DNA of 64,000 nucleotides from Curtobacterium flaccumfaciens pv. betae. Its GTDB lineage: Bacteria > Actinomycetota > Actinomycetes > Actinomycetales > Microbacteriaceae. The notes beneath the pieces are model-generated. The model was given only the letters and a program-made list of their open reading frames with translations, did not search any database and had not been told where the DNA came from. Location: contig NZ_JAPJDC010000001.1 of NCBI RefSeq assembly GCF_026241855.1, positions 1,860,001 to 1,924,000 on the forward strand. The letters are read 5' to 3'. The translations under genes were made by a program, and so were the position numbers. Of the stretch, positions 21,127 through 29,629 are shown in pieces; positions within the stretch are counted from its first letter, which is position 1, and each line of letters begins with the position of its first letter.

Positions 21127-21741
21127 CTAGCGGACAGCGCCCCCAGCGCCCCCAGCGCCCCCTGCCGCATCAGGCAGCCCCGGCAACCCCGGCAGCCCCC
21201 ACAACCGCCGCTCAGCCTGCCGCACCATGGGAATCGTCCCGAGCGACCTCAGGCGCGCCTGCAGCTCGGCGACCGTGACCGCCCCGATCGCGAGCAACCC
21301 GTGCACGGCCGTCGCCTCGGCCACCCCGAACGCACCGGCCGTCGGCCCCGGCGTCCGGAGCAGGTCGACCGCGGTCCGCGTCGGCAGCGTGACCCGCAGC
21401 CGCGAGAGCTCGACGGTGTCCGCGACGTCGATCCGGACCTCTCGCAGGCGGACGTCCGGCCCGACGTGCACGCGCACCTGCGGCGGGATGCAGGCCTCGA
21501 GCGGCGCCGGCGGCCGGGACACCGCACCCCAGATCCACGCGGCGGTCAGCGTGCAGGCGATCAGGCGCGCGTCCCGCAGGACCCATGCTGCAGCGGCGGC
21601 GCGCAACCACGGCGTCTGCGGTTCGGCGGGGGAGGCCCAGCAGGGACCGACGGCGACCACCTCGCCGGCCAGGACCGCCGCACGCAGCTCGGGTTCCGGC
21701 CAGTCGTCACTGGTCAGCAGTCGCGGGCGGGGCACCCGCAC
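21127..21741 (-). CDS. AbiEi-like antitoxin-family protein, orphan
   Basis: 204 residues from GTG 21739-21741 (GGCAGGA upstream); a longer start at 21822 is possible. The layout LLTSDDWPEPELRAAVLAGE, then TAAWIWGA and TRTAVDLLRTP, resembles Microbacteriaceae proteins annotated as type IV toxin-antitoxin AbiEi antitoxins, with a DNA-binding/DUF559-like look. No AbiEii nucleotidyltransferase toxin is next to it, so a regulator role or remnant is as likely. The C-terminus is Gly/Ala-rich (GGAGGAGGAVR) and abuts the repeat array. Confidence 0.55.
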   Translation of the reverse strand: MRVPRPRLLTSDDWPEPELRAAVLAGEVVAVGPCWASPAEPQTPWLRAAAAAWVLRDARLIACTLTAAWIWGAVSRPPAPLEACIPPQVRVHVGPDVRLREVRIDVADTVELSRLRVTLPTRTAVDLLRTPGPTAGAFGVAEATAVHGLLAIGAVTVAELQARLRSLGTIPMVRQAERRLWGLPGLPGLPDAAGGAGGAGGAVR

Positions 21742-21930
21742 ATCCTGCCTGACCTGCGCGGGCGACCGACAGGCCTGTGGACAAGCCACCCACCTGCCGG
21801 GAGGCTCGTGGCGGGCCCGCACCGCTCCTCCAGGCCGTCGCCGGTCACGTCCACGGCGTGGGCCGCGTCGACGACGCGACCAGCCGCGCCCGCGCGCCGG
21901 ATCGGGCCCGGCCGGACGGGACGCGCGCGC
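21742..21930. repeat. Intergenic stretch with a reduced copy of the composite palindrome
   Basis: 21803-21840 is an imperfect GGAGGC palindrome (left CCGGGAGGC, right arm TCCTCCAGGCC). Directly after it comes GGTCACGTC (21843-21851) with its partner GACGCGACC (21873-21881). This is the same order as in the 181-bp unit but shorter. No gene seen. Confidence 0.6.
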
Positions 21931-22884
21931 TCAGCGCAGGACGTCGGCGCGGTGCACGAGCGCCGCGGCACCGATGAGCGGACCGTCCTGGGACAACCCG
22001 GTCGGCACGATCTGCACCTTCGTGACGAACCCGAACTCGACACGCTCCGCCACGGCCTGCCGGGCGTACTCGAACAGGTCCGGCGTGACGTGCGAGAACC
22101 CGCCGCCGATGGCGACGATCTCGAGGTCGACCAGGCTCGTGGCGGCGGCGATGGCCTGCCCGAGGGCACGGCCGCTCCGCTGGACCGCGGCGACGGCGAT
22201 CTCGTCGCCGGCGGCGTAGGCGGCCGAGAGCTCCTCGCCGGTCGTGCCCGCGAAGCCCTGACGACGTGCCCAGGCCACGGTCTTCGGGCCGCTGGCGATC
22301 GCCTCGAGGCAACCGGTGCCCCCGCAGGCGCAGGGGTCGTCGTAACCGCCGCACTCGACGTGGCCGATGTGGCCGGCGTTGCCCGTCGGTCCGCTGACGG
22401 TGCGACCGTGCAGGATGAGCCCGCCGCCGACGCCGGTGGAGACGATCATGCCCATGACGTGTTCGTACCCCTGGGCCGCGCCGACCCAGTGCTCGGCAAG
22501 GGTGATCGCCAGGCCGTCCATCCGGAGCGTCACCGGGACGTCGCCCGGCACGAGCGCCGCGATCCGGTCGCGCAGCGGGTGGCCACGCCAGACCGGCATG
22601 TTGAGCGGGGAGACGAGGCCGTGCTCCTCGTCGACGGGCCCGGCGGAACCGACGCCGACACCCACGAGCGTCGCGTCGGCCGGCAGCGCGCCGAGCGCGG
22701 CCGTGACGACCTCGTCGACGGCGGCCTGCAGCTCGTCCGAGGTGCGCTGGGGCCCGGTGGGGCTGCGGAACCGGGTCGCCGGCAGCACGACGCCCTGGTC
22801 GGTGACGAGCGCGGCCTCGACCTTCGTGCCGCCGAGGTCGACGGCCAGGGCGAGGGCGGGGGACTGAGGTGCGGTGCTGGACAT
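21931..22884 (-). CDS. ROK-family sugar kinase
   Basis: 317 residues. N-terminal phosphate loop VDLGGTKVE, the ROK sugar-binding GNAGHIGHVE, and the zinc motif CACGGTGCLE. Probably an ATP-dependent glucokinase or related hexose/N-acetylhexosamine kinase; substrate cannot be fixed. No HTH domain, so a kinase rather than a repressor. ATG at 22882-22884 with GGAG upstream. It lies about 150 bp downstream of deoC on the same strand, with a short repeat array between. Confidence 0.85.
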   Translation of the reverse strand: MSSTAPQSPALALAVDLGGTKVEAALVTDQGVVLPATRFRSPTGPQRTSDELQAAVDEVVTAALGALPADATLVGVGVGSAGPVDEEHGLVSPLNMPVWRGHPLRDRIAALVPGDVPVTLRMDGLAITLAEHWVGAAQGYEHVMGMIVSTGVGGGLILHGRTVSGPTGNAGHIGHVECGGYDDPCACGGTGCLEAIASGPKTVAWARRQGFAGTTGEELSAAYAAGDEIAVAAVQRSGRALGQAIAAATSLVDLEIVAIGGGFSHVTPDLFEYARQAVAERVEFGFVTKVQIVPTGLSQDGPLIGAAALVHRADVLR

Positions 22885-22983
22885 GCGCGCTCCGATGCGG
22901 CGGTCTGGAGGCACGGTGCGGGTCGCCGACGCGTCGTCGCGTCCGGTAGGCACCGGCCTGGTCGTGGTGGGTCGTGCTGGGCG

Positions 22984-23035
22984 CGTGGGCTCAGCCCGGT
23001 GGGCTCAGCCAGGTCGGCTCAGCCCGTGGGTTCAG
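22984..23035. repeat. Four imperfect 14-bp repeats of GGGCTCAGCC
   Basis: Units begin at 22984, 22997, 23011 and 23025, with core GGCTCAGCC (itself a 4+1+4 palindrome) at 13-14-bp spacing. The last unit contains the deoC stop codon. On the minus strand every unit gives TGA, closing all three frames. Could be an operator cluster upstream of the ROK kinase or simple slippage. Confidence 0.7.
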
Positions 23036-23763
23036 TAGGACGTCGTGTCGTCGCCGAGCGCCGAGGCGGCACCCGTCTCCGCGCGGTGCGCGACCTCGTC
23101 GAGGATGCGGGCCGAGGCGCTCGTGCCGATGCGGTTCGCGCCAGCCTCGACCATCTCGAGCAGGGTGTCGAGCCCGCGGACGCCGCCGGAGGCCTTCACG
23201 CCGGTGTCGGCACCGACCGTGCGGCGCATGAGGGCGATGTGCTCGGCCGTCGCGCCGCCGCCGGCGAACCCGGTCGAGGTCTTCACGAAGGCCGCGCCGG
23301 CGGTCTGTGCCGCACGCGAGGCCGCGACGATCTCGTCGTCGGTCAGGAACGCGGTCTCGAGGATCACCTTGACGACGGTGTCGCCGGCGGCGTCGACGAC
23401 CGCGCGGACGTCCTGCTCGACGCGCTGCCAGTCGCCCGACTTCGCGGTGCCGATGTTCTGCACCATGTCGAGCTCGAACGCGCCGTCGGCCAGGGCCTGC
23501 AGCGACTCGGCGACCTTCGCCGCGGTGGACGTGGTGCCGTGCGGGAAGCCGATCACGGTGCCGACGCCGACACCGGTGCCCGTGAGGCGCTCGACGGCGT
23601 GGGCGACGTCGCTCGGACGGACGCAGACGCTGAAGACGCGGTGGGCGGCGGCTTCGTCGAGCTGGGCGTCGACGTCCGCGCGGGTGAGTTCGGGCTTCAG
23701 GATCGCGTGGTCGATGAGGCCGCGGACGGCATCGACGGTGACGGGGAAGGCTGCGTTGTCCAC
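23032..23763 (-). CDS. deoC: Deoxyribose-phosphate aldolase
   Basis: Splits 2-deoxyribose 5-phosphate into glyceraldehyde 3-phosphate and acetaldehyde in deoxynucleoside catabolism. 243 residues, class I aldolase barrel. Schiff-base lysine region AFVKTSTGF, second lysine in GVKASGGVR, and VKVILETAFL. GTG start at 23761-23763. No other deo gene is adjacent; the nearest same-strand gene is the ROK kinase. Confidence 0.93.
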   Translation of the reverse strand: MDNAAFPVTVDAVRGLIDHAILKPELTRADVDAQLDEAAAHRVFSVCVRPSDVAHAVERLTGTGVGVGTVIGFPHGTTSTAAKVAESLQALADGAFELDMVQNIGTAKSGDWQRVEQDVRAVVDAAGDTVVKVILETAFLTDDEIVAASRAAQTAGAAFVKTSTGFAGGGATAEHIALMRRTVGADTGVKASGGVRGLDTLLEMVEAGANRIGTSASARILDEVAHRAETGAASALGDDTTSY

Positions 23764-23806
23764 CCGGCAAGCCTACCCGTCAGGCGTGCCGCGTAGCGTG
23801 CAGGGC

Positions 23807-25339
23807 ATGCAGGTCCTCGTCACCGGCGCCACCGGGTACATCGGTGGTCGTCTCGTCCCTCGTCTCCTCGAAGCCGGCCACTCCGTCCGGGTGTTCGTGC
23901 GTAACCCCCGGAAGCTCCAGGACGTCCCGTGGAGCAGTGAGGTCGACGTCGCGGAGGGCGATCTCCAGGACGCCGAGGCGGTGCGCGCCGCCGTCGACGG
24001 GATCGAGGCGGTCTACTACCTGGCCCACGCGATGGGGGCCGACGGCGACTTCGAGACCGCCGAGCGCGAGGCCGCGGAGACCATGGCGCGCGAGGCGAAG
24101 GCGGCCGGCGTCAGCCGGTTCGTCTACCTGGGCGGGCTGCACCCGGACGGTGAGCTGTCGAAGCACCTCCGCAGCCGCAAGGAGGTGGGGGAGATCCTCC
24201 TCGGCTCGGGCGTGCCGACGGTGGCGTACCAGGCCGGGGTCGTGATCGGCTCGGGCAGCACCTCGTTCGAGATGATCCGGCACCTGACCGACGTCCTGCC
24301 GTGGATGCCCGCGCCGCGCTGGGTCCGCAACCACATCCAGCCGATCGCGGTCCGCGACGTCCTGTACTACCTGGTGGCCGCGCTCGACGTCCCAGCCGAC
24401 GTCAACCGCACCTTTGACATCGGCGGCCCCGACGTCCTGCGGTACGGCCAGATGCTGAACGGCTACGCGGTCGAGGCGAAGCTGCCCCAGCGCCCGATCA
24501 CGGTCCTGCCGGTGCTCACCCCGCGCCTCGCCGCACACTGGTTCAACGCCGTCACCCCGATCCCACGCAAGCTCGCGACGCCGATCATCGAGTCGCTGCA
24601 GTTCGAGTGCGTGCAGCGCGAGCACGACATCGACGACGTCGTGCCGCAGCCCGAGGGCGGGCTCACCTCGTACCGTCGGGCCGTCCGCCTCGCGCTGAAC
24701 AAGATGCGCAGCGGTCAGGTCCAGACGAGCTGGCGGAGCGCGACGCTCTCGAGCGCCTCGGCCGACCCGATGCCGAACGACCCCGATTGGGCCGGGCACA
24801 CGGTCTACGTCGACGACCGGAAGCGGCACTCCAGTGCCTCCGCCGAGGACGTCTGGCGCGTCGTCGAGTCGATCGGCGGGGACAACGGCTGGTACTCGTT
24901 CCCGCTCGCCTGGGTCGCCCGTGGCTGGATGGACAAGATCGCCGGCGGCGTCGGCCTGAACCGCGGGCGTCGTGACCAGCAGCGCCTCGAGCAGGGCGAC
25001 GCGCTCGACTGGTGGCGCGTCGAACGACTGGAGCGCGGCCGGTACCTGCGGCTCCGCGCCGAGTTCAAGTCGCCCGGTCGTGCGTGGCTCGAGATGACCG
25101 TCACACCGAACCCCGACGGCGGCAGCGACTACCACCAGCGGGCGATCTACTTCCCGCAGGGACTCGCCGGCCGGCTGTACTGGTACGGCATCCTGCCGTT
25201 CCACGGCATCATCTTCCCCGGTATGGTCGAGCGCATCACCGCCGCCGCCGAGCGGGAGTCCGACCACACCGGGTCCACGCAGCGCAACCGGACGCAGCAG
25301 ACCGAGACCCCCGAGCCGGCGCACGAGGAGGCAGCATGA
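23807..25339 (+). CDS. NAD(P)-binding SDR-type protein with C-terminal DUF2867
   Basis: 510 residues. The first ~290 are an atypical/extended SDR of NmrA type (VTGATGYIGGRLVPRLLEAG, then VYYLAHAMG, FVYLGGLHP). The last ~170 (from about VEDVWRVVESIGG to the LYWYGILPFHGIIFPGM motif) match DUF2867. Substrate unknown. ATG at 23807 is preceded by TAGCGT seven bases upstream, suggesting a leaderless transcript. It overlaps the SGNH gene (ATGA), and these two form an operon with the small membrane gene at 25920. Confidence 0.8.
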   Translation: MQVLVTGATGYIGGRLVPRLLEAGHSVRVFVRNPRKLQDVPWSSEVDVAEGDLQDAEAVRAAVDGIEAVYYLAHAMGADGDFETAEREAAETMAREAKAAGVSRFVYLGGLHPDGELSKHLRSRKEVGEILLGSGVPTVAYQAGVVIGSGSTSFEMIRHLTDVLPWMPAPRWVRNHIQPIAVRDVLYYLVAALDVPADVNRTFDIGGPDVLRYGQMLNGYAVEAKLPQRPITVLPVLTPRLAAHWFNAVTPIPRKLATPIIESLQFECVQREHDIDDVVPQPEGGLTSYRRAVRLALNKMRSGQVQTSWRSATLSSASADPMPNDPDWAGHTVYVDDRKRHSSASAEDVWRVVESIGGDNGWYSFPLAWVARGWMDKIAGGVGLNRGRRDQQRLEQGDALDWWRVERLERGRYLRLRAEFKSPGRAWLEMTVTPNPDGGSDYHQRAIYFPQGLAGRLYWYGILPFHGIIFPGMVERITAAAERESDHTGSTQRNRTQQTETPEPAHEEAA

Positions 25340-25920
25340 CCGACGACCGCAGCCCCGTCCTCTTCCTGGGGGACAGCATCACCGAACAGGGTGACTGGGA
25401 CACGTGGCTCCCCGACGAGCACACGCTGAACCAGGGCATCGGCGGCGACACGACCGACGGCGTGCTGACGCGCCTCGACGCCGTCGTCGCCGAGCAGCCC
25501 GAGGTGATCGTGCTGCTCATCGGCACGAACGACTTCGGCAACCACCGCGCCAGCGCCGAGCACGTGGTCCGCAACGTCGAGACCATCCTCGTCACGCTCC
25601 GCCGCGAGCTGCCGGGCGTACGTCTGCTGCTCGTGTCGATCCTGCCCCGGCAGGCCGAGTACGCCACGAAGATCGAACAGGCCAACCGGCACCTCCGGCA
25701 GTTCGTCGCCACCTGCCACGCGCAGTACCTCGACGCCTGGCCCGCCCTGGCCGACGGCGACCACCTGGACGCGCGCTTCACCGAGGACGGCCTGCACCTG
25801 ACCGAAGAGGGCTACCGCGCGCTGGTCGGTGAACTGGTACCGGCGCTCGAGCGCGTCCGCGACCTGCCGCCGATGTCGCGGTCGATCCAGGCGATCGACC
25901 TCGACGGTTCCTCGGACTGA
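25336..25920 (+). CDS. SGNH/GDSL-type esterase
   Basis: 194 residues, cytosolic by lack of signal peptide. Block I FLGDSITEQGDW gives the nucleophile Ser; GGDTT supplies oxyanion Gly; GTND supplies Asn; the C-terminal DGLHLTEEGY supplies Asp and His. Likely hydrolyses a carbohydrate or lipid ester; natural substrate unknown. Starts inside the stop of the SDR/DUF2867 gene and ends on the ATG of the next gene. Confidence 0.88.
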   Translation: MTDDRSPVLFLGDSITEQGDWDTWLPDEHTLNQGIGGDTTDGVLTRLDAVVAEQPEVIVLLIGTNDFGNHRASAEHVVRNVETILVTLRRELPGVRLLLVSILPRQAEYATKIEQANRHLRQFVATCHAQYLDAWPALADGDHLDARFTEDGLHLTEEGYRALVGELVPALERVRDLPPMSRSIQAIDLDGSSD

Positions 25921-26351
25921 TGGCCGCTCGCAAGGGGCGGCCCCCGGTGGGGTCGTCCCAGCACGGCGTGCCCGCAGGGTCCCCTCGACCCGCACCGGCC
26001 GCACCGGCCAGCGGTGCCCGTGCCACGCCGCCCTTCACCCGCCCGGCGCTGGCACCGTCGATGATCGCGGCGATCGTGCTGCTGGCCTGCGTCGCCATCG
26101 TCGACTCGTCGGGCTTCGTCTTCGCCCGCTGGGGCGTCACGGTGCTCGCGCTGATCGTGCTCGTCTTCAGCGTGCGCGGGAAGGTCTGGTGGGCAGCCCT
26201 CCTCATGGCCGCCGTCGCCGTCTGCTGGAACCCGCTCGTCACGGTGCCGATCCCCGGACAGGTGTGGGCGGCCCTGCAACTGGTCGCCGCCGCGCTCTTC
26301 ATCGTGGTGGGCATCGTCGTCAAGGTGCCCCGCGAGTCGGACGGACGGTAG
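25920..26351 (+). CDS. Small four-helix membrane protein, DUF6804-like
   Basis: 143 residues: a 45-residue Pro/Ala-rich cytoplasmic start, then hydrophobic segments at about 47-62, 70-86, 88-106 and 115-133, with WNPLVTVPIPGQVW between the last two. That spacing and the CWNP segment recall DUF6804, a family of unknown function; moderate confidence. ATG overlaps the SGNH stop. Confidence 0.65.
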   Translation: MAARKGRPPVGSSQHGVPAGSPRPAPAAPASGARATPPFTRPALAPSMIAAIVLLACVAIVDSSGFVFARWGVTVLALIVLVFSVRGKVWWAALLMAAVAVCWNPLVTVPIPGQVWAALQLVAAALFIVVGIVVKVPRESDGR

Positions 26352-26400
26352 GATCGGCAGGTCGGGTACAGGACCCGACCGCACGACCCGAAGGGCATGG

Positions 26401-27954
26401 ATGAACGACGAGACCGAGCCGGTGACCGAGAGTCCTCTGCTGAACCCTCGACCGTCCTCCGGCGGTCTCGACCGATCCGACGTCGTCGTCCGCAAGGGGC
26501 GACTGACCCTGATCAACGGACACCTCACGCCCCAGCAGTCGATGATCGAGGACCTGCTGTTCCTCGACGACGCGCTCACCGCGGCTGACGTCGACCACCT
26601 GCTCATCCGCGGCAACGACCAGCGCCCGGTGATCGCCCTCGACGAGCGTGACCGCCAGCGCGCGGAGAGCGCCGTGATGTCCGCGGCCGTCAACGAGCCC
26701 TTCTACGCGAAGCCCCCGGGCAAGCCGGCGGTGCTCGTGCAGGACGACGGACTCGGCTCCCTCGAAGAACCGGTGCTCCGCGTGTTCCGCCCGCGGCTCG
26801 AGCCGCTCGGACGCCTGCGCTACGGCGCCGAGACGAGCGTCCAGCTCGAGTTCTGGCGCGTCACCGACATCGAGGTCCTCGCTCCCGTCGAGAACGCCCT
26901 GATGCGTCGCAGCCTGCCGATCGACGAGTTCGTGCTCGTCGACATCGAACGCTACGGCCGCACCTGGCGAACCGTCGAGCACATGTTCGACGACCACGTC
27001 TCGGACATCCGCTTCCCGATCGACATCGTCTTCTCATGGGTCGACGGCAACGCCATCGAGTACCAGCGCGCCCGCCAGGCCGCACAGTCGAACGCCGTCC
27101 TGGGCGAGGGCGACGACGCCCCGGCCCGGTTCCGCCAGATCGACGAGCTGAAGTACGCGCTCCGCTCGGTGCACACCTTCGCACCGTGGATCCGCAAGAT
27201 CTACATCGCGACGGACTCCCCGGCACCGCACTGGCTCGCCGATCACCCGAAGGTCAGGATCGTCCGCAGCGAGGAGTTCTTCGCCGACCCGTCCGTCCTG
27301 CCGACCCACAACTCGCAGGCCGTCGAGTCGCAGCTGCACCACATCCCGGGCATCAGCGAGCACTTCATCTACTCGAACGACGACATGTTCTTCGGACGCC
27401 TCGTCGACCCCTCGGCGTTCTACAGCCCGGGATCGGTCACGAAGTTCATCCTCGCGTCGACCCGGATCGGCCTCGGCTCCAACAACCCGGCGCGCAGCGG
27501 TTTCGAGAACTCCGCCCGCGTGAACCGTCGCCTGCTGCAGCAGCGCTTCGGTGCGGTGACGACCCGGCACCTTGAGCATGCCCCGACGCCCCTGCGCGCC
27601 TCGATCATGACCGAGATGGAGCACGAGTTCGCCGACGAGTTCGCGGCCACAGCGGCGTCACGCTTCCGCGCCGCCGACAACATCTCGGTGACGAACTCGC
27701 TGTACCACTACTACTCGCTGCTCACCGGTCGGGCGATCATCCAGGAGAACGCGGCCGTCGGGTACATCGACACGACCATGGTCTCCGGGCTCAAGGCCCT
27801 CGACGAGCTGCTGAAGAAGCGGAACGTGGACTTCTTCTGCCTCAACGACGGCAGCTTCCCGGAGGTCAGCGACGAGGAGCGCACGCAGCGCGTGACGGAC
27901 TTCCTCGAGCGTTACTTCCCGTTCCCCGCGCCGTGGGAGCGCCCCAGCGCTTAG
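26401..27954 (+). CDS. Stealth-family sugar-phosphate transferase
   Basis: 517 residues carrying all four Stealth conserved regions: CR1 DIVFSWVDG at 208-216; CR2 from RQIDELKYALRSVHTFAPW to IYSNDDMFFG (about 245-330); CR3 around PTPLRASIMTEMEHEF to TNSLYHYY (395-440); and CR4 FFCLNDGS near 480. Known members move a hexose-1-phosphate onto a glycan to build phosphodiester-linked capsule or wall polymers. The ~200-residue N-terminal part is specific to this branch. No signal peptide, and no other capsule gene is near. AAGGG precedes ATG; TAGGAT at about 26350 is a likely -10. Confidence 0.87.
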   Translation: MNDETEPVTESPLLNPRPSSGGLDRSDVVVRKGRLTLINGHLTPQQSMIEDLLFLDDALTAADVDHLLIRGNDQRPVIALDERDRQRAESAVMSAAVNEPFYAKPPGKPAVLVQDDGLGSLEEPVLRVFRPRLEPLGRLRYGAETSVQLEFWRVTDIEVLAPVENALMRRSLPIDEFVLVDIERYGRTWRTVEHMFDDHVSDIRFPIDIVFSWVDGNAIEYQRARQAAQSNAVLGEGDDAPARFRQIDELKYALRSVHTFAPWIRKIYIATDSPAPHWLADHPKVRIVRSEEFFADPSVLPTHNSQAVESQLHHIPGISEHFIYSNDDMFFGRLVDPSAFYSPGSVTKFILASTRIGLGSNNPARSGFENSARVNRRLLQQRFGAVTTRHLEHAPTPLRASIMTEMEHEFADEFAATAASRFRAADNISVTNSLYHYYSLLTGRAIIQENAAVGYIDTTMVSGLKALDELLKKRNVDFFCLNDGSFPEVSDEERTQRVTDFLERYFPFPAPWERPSA

Positions 27955-28069
27955 GACGCGCCAGCGGCCTGCTGGGGCGCTCCGGGCGAGCCTGCGAGCC
28001 CGGTCCCATGGGACGCCCAGGACGCGCCAGCGGCCTGCTGGGGCGCTCCGGGCGAGCCTGCGAGCCCGG
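27954..28069. repeat. Two direct copies of a ~50-bp sequence, 66 bp apart
   Basis: GGACGCGCCAGCGGCCTGCT and the following 30 bp occur at 27954 and again at 28020. The first copy begins on the last base of the Stealth stop. GCTGGGGCGCTCC in each copy is the reverse complement of GGAGCGCCCCAGC at the end of the coding region, so a terminator-like hairpin spans the stop codon. Confidence 0.8.
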
Positions 28070-28104
28070 ACCCGGAACCCAGCCCCCGGTTCGGACCCTC
28101 CACC

Positions 28105-28433
28105 GGTCACGACTCCCCGCCACCCACACACCGGGCGGTCACAGCCCGTCGGCTGCGCCGCCGGCAAACGACGGAACATGACCACGCGACGCAGCACCGG
28201 CGGTGTGTCGTGACCACTCCGCGGGCCGGGAGGCGCGGGTCGGGCCCGCCACGGGCCTCCCGGCTGTCGGGCCGACCGTCGGGCGTGCCGTCGGGACGTA
28301 CACGACGCCGCGCGGTCACGACACCCCGTTGGCTGCCCGCCGAGCGGTCACGAACTGTTGATTGCCGAGCCGCCAGCCGACGGAACGTGACCACTCGCCG
28401 CGCACTGACGGGGAGTCGTGACCGCTCGCGGCC
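28105..28433. repeat. Two nested palindromic elements flanking a GGAGGC palindrome
   Basis: Element 1 spans 28105-28215: outer pair GGTCACGAC / GTCGTGACC, inner pair 28137-28183 (GGTCAC...ATGACC with CCGTCGG/ACGACGG). Element 2 spans 28314-28433 with inner pair 28346-28392. Between them, 28227-28263 is a palindrome (GCCGGGAGGC / GCCTCCCGGC ends). The order matches the 181-bp unit at 20474-21110, so this is a diverged second locus. No gene is called here. Confidence 0.8.
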
Positions 28434-28444
28434 GCCCTTGGTGA

Positions 28445-28487
28445 GCAGAAGAGGTCGGGTCCGCATGACGGACCCGACCTCTTCTGC
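28445..28487 (-). terminator. Long perfect hairpin, copy A of a three-member family
   Basis: 19-bp perfect stem, GCAGAAGAGGTCGGGTCCG with its reverse complement around a 5-base loop. It sits 17 bp past the stop of the phosphodiesterase gene (minus strand) and probably ends that transcript. Related hairpins are at 46238-46288 and 46519-46569. Confidence 0.8.
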
Positions 28488-28504
28488 ACGCGAAGTGCGC
28501 GGCG

Positions 28505-29464
28505 CTACCGGTGGACGGGGGAGACGGGCACCGAGTCGAGCGTGAACACCGGGATACTCGAGGTGACCGGTGCCGGCTCCACGGCCGCGGGGATCGTCAC
28601 GCCGTGTGCGGCGAGCTTCGCCTCGGTCTCGAGCGCGGAGACGGGCTGCCCGACGGTGGCGTAGTGCCCGATCGGCACCACCGAGTGGACGACGTTGTGC
28701 CCGTAGACGTGCACGAGGTTGAACGACTGCGCACCGTCACGGCCGCGGGTGCCGCCCTGGTACTCGGTGAGGTCCTGGGTGTAGCAGGTGGCGCTGGCGA
28801 CGGACACCGGGATGCCGGCGAACACGGCACTGGTCGAGTAGTGCAGGTGACCGGCGATGATGGCGAGGACGTCGCTGCCCTCGACGACCTCGGCCAGGGC
28901 CTGCTGGTCACGCAACTCGACGAGGACGGTGAGGTCCTGGACGCTCGGTACGGGCGGGTGGTGCATCGCCAGGATGGTGCCGTGCGGCGCAGCCTCGGAC
29001 AGGACCTCGGCGAGCCAGTCGAGCTGCTCGGGGGAGACCTCGCCGTGGTGGTGACCCGGCACGCTGGTGTCGAGGGTGATCACGCGGAGCCCGTTGACGT
29101 CGTAGACGAAGTCGACCGGGCGATCGGTGGGCTGCAGGCCGAAGAGCTCCTGGCGGAAGGCACCGCGCTCGTCGTGGTTGCCCATCGCCCAGATCACCTG
29201 CGCGCCGATGCGCTGCGCGGCCGGCTCGAGGATCTCGCGGACACGGGCGTACGCGCCCGGCTCGCCCTTGTCGGCCACGTCGCCAGTGACGACGATCGCT
29301 TCGGGACGGGTGCCCGAGGCTTCGATGTCAGCGACGATCTGCGTGAGCCGAGCGGCGGAGTCGACATCGCCGTACAGGTTGCGGTCCCCGGAGACGAGGT
29401 GCGTGTCGCTGAGGTGGAGGAGGAAGTGGTTCGGCCTGGGGTGTTCGGCCGTCCGGCTGTCCAT
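28505..29464 (-). CDS. CpdA-like calcineurin-type phosphodiesterase
   Basis: 319 residues with the metallophosphoesterase signature in order: [30 protein letters not shown] and AGHLHYS, which bind two metal ions. Family members cleave cyclic nucleotides (CpdA) or other phosphodiesters; substrate here is inferred. ATG at 29462-29464 (MDSRTAEHP) follows GAGACCCC. No signal peptide, so cytosolic. Confidence 0.88.
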   Translation of the reverse strand: MDSRTAEHPRPNHFLLHLSDTHLVSGDRNLYGDVDSAARLTQIVADIEASGTRPEAIVVTGDVADKGEPGAYARVREILEPAAQRIGAQVIWAMGNHDERGAFRQELFGLQPTDRPVDFVYDVNGLRVITLDTSVPGHHHGEVSPEQLDWLAEVLSEAAPHGTILAMHHPPVPSVQDLTVLVELRDQQALAEVVEGSDVLAIIAGHLHYSTSAVFAGIPVSVASATCYTQDLTEYQGGTRGRDGAQSFNLVHVYGHNVVHSVVPIGHYATVGQPVSALETEAKLAAHGVTIPAAVEPAPVTSSIPVFTLDSVPVSPVHR

Positions 29465-29580
29465 CGGGGTCTCATTCCGTTGGCGGATGCGTGGTGCAAC
29501 ACGTTGCCACACCGTCCTGGACGAGTCCAGCACGCGGGAGTGAACCAGCCGTGAACTGGGGGCGGCGTGTTGCCCCTCAC

Positions 29581-29621
29581 ACGAAGAAACCCCCGCCACA
29601 TCGTGACGGGGGTTGCTTCGT
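29581..29621 (-). terminator. Terminator of the qcr operon
   Basis: Stem ACGAAG-AACCCCCG...CGGGGGTT-CTTCGT with two internal mismatches and a 3-base loop, beginning 9 bp after the qcrB stop. Read on the minus strand it ends TTTCTTCGT. Confidence 0.7.
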
Positions 29622-29629
29622 GCTACCGA

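Noticed and set aside
20435..21130. ORFs on both strands inside the 181-bp array
   Set aside because: They translate the palindromic repeats in several frames and have no independent support.
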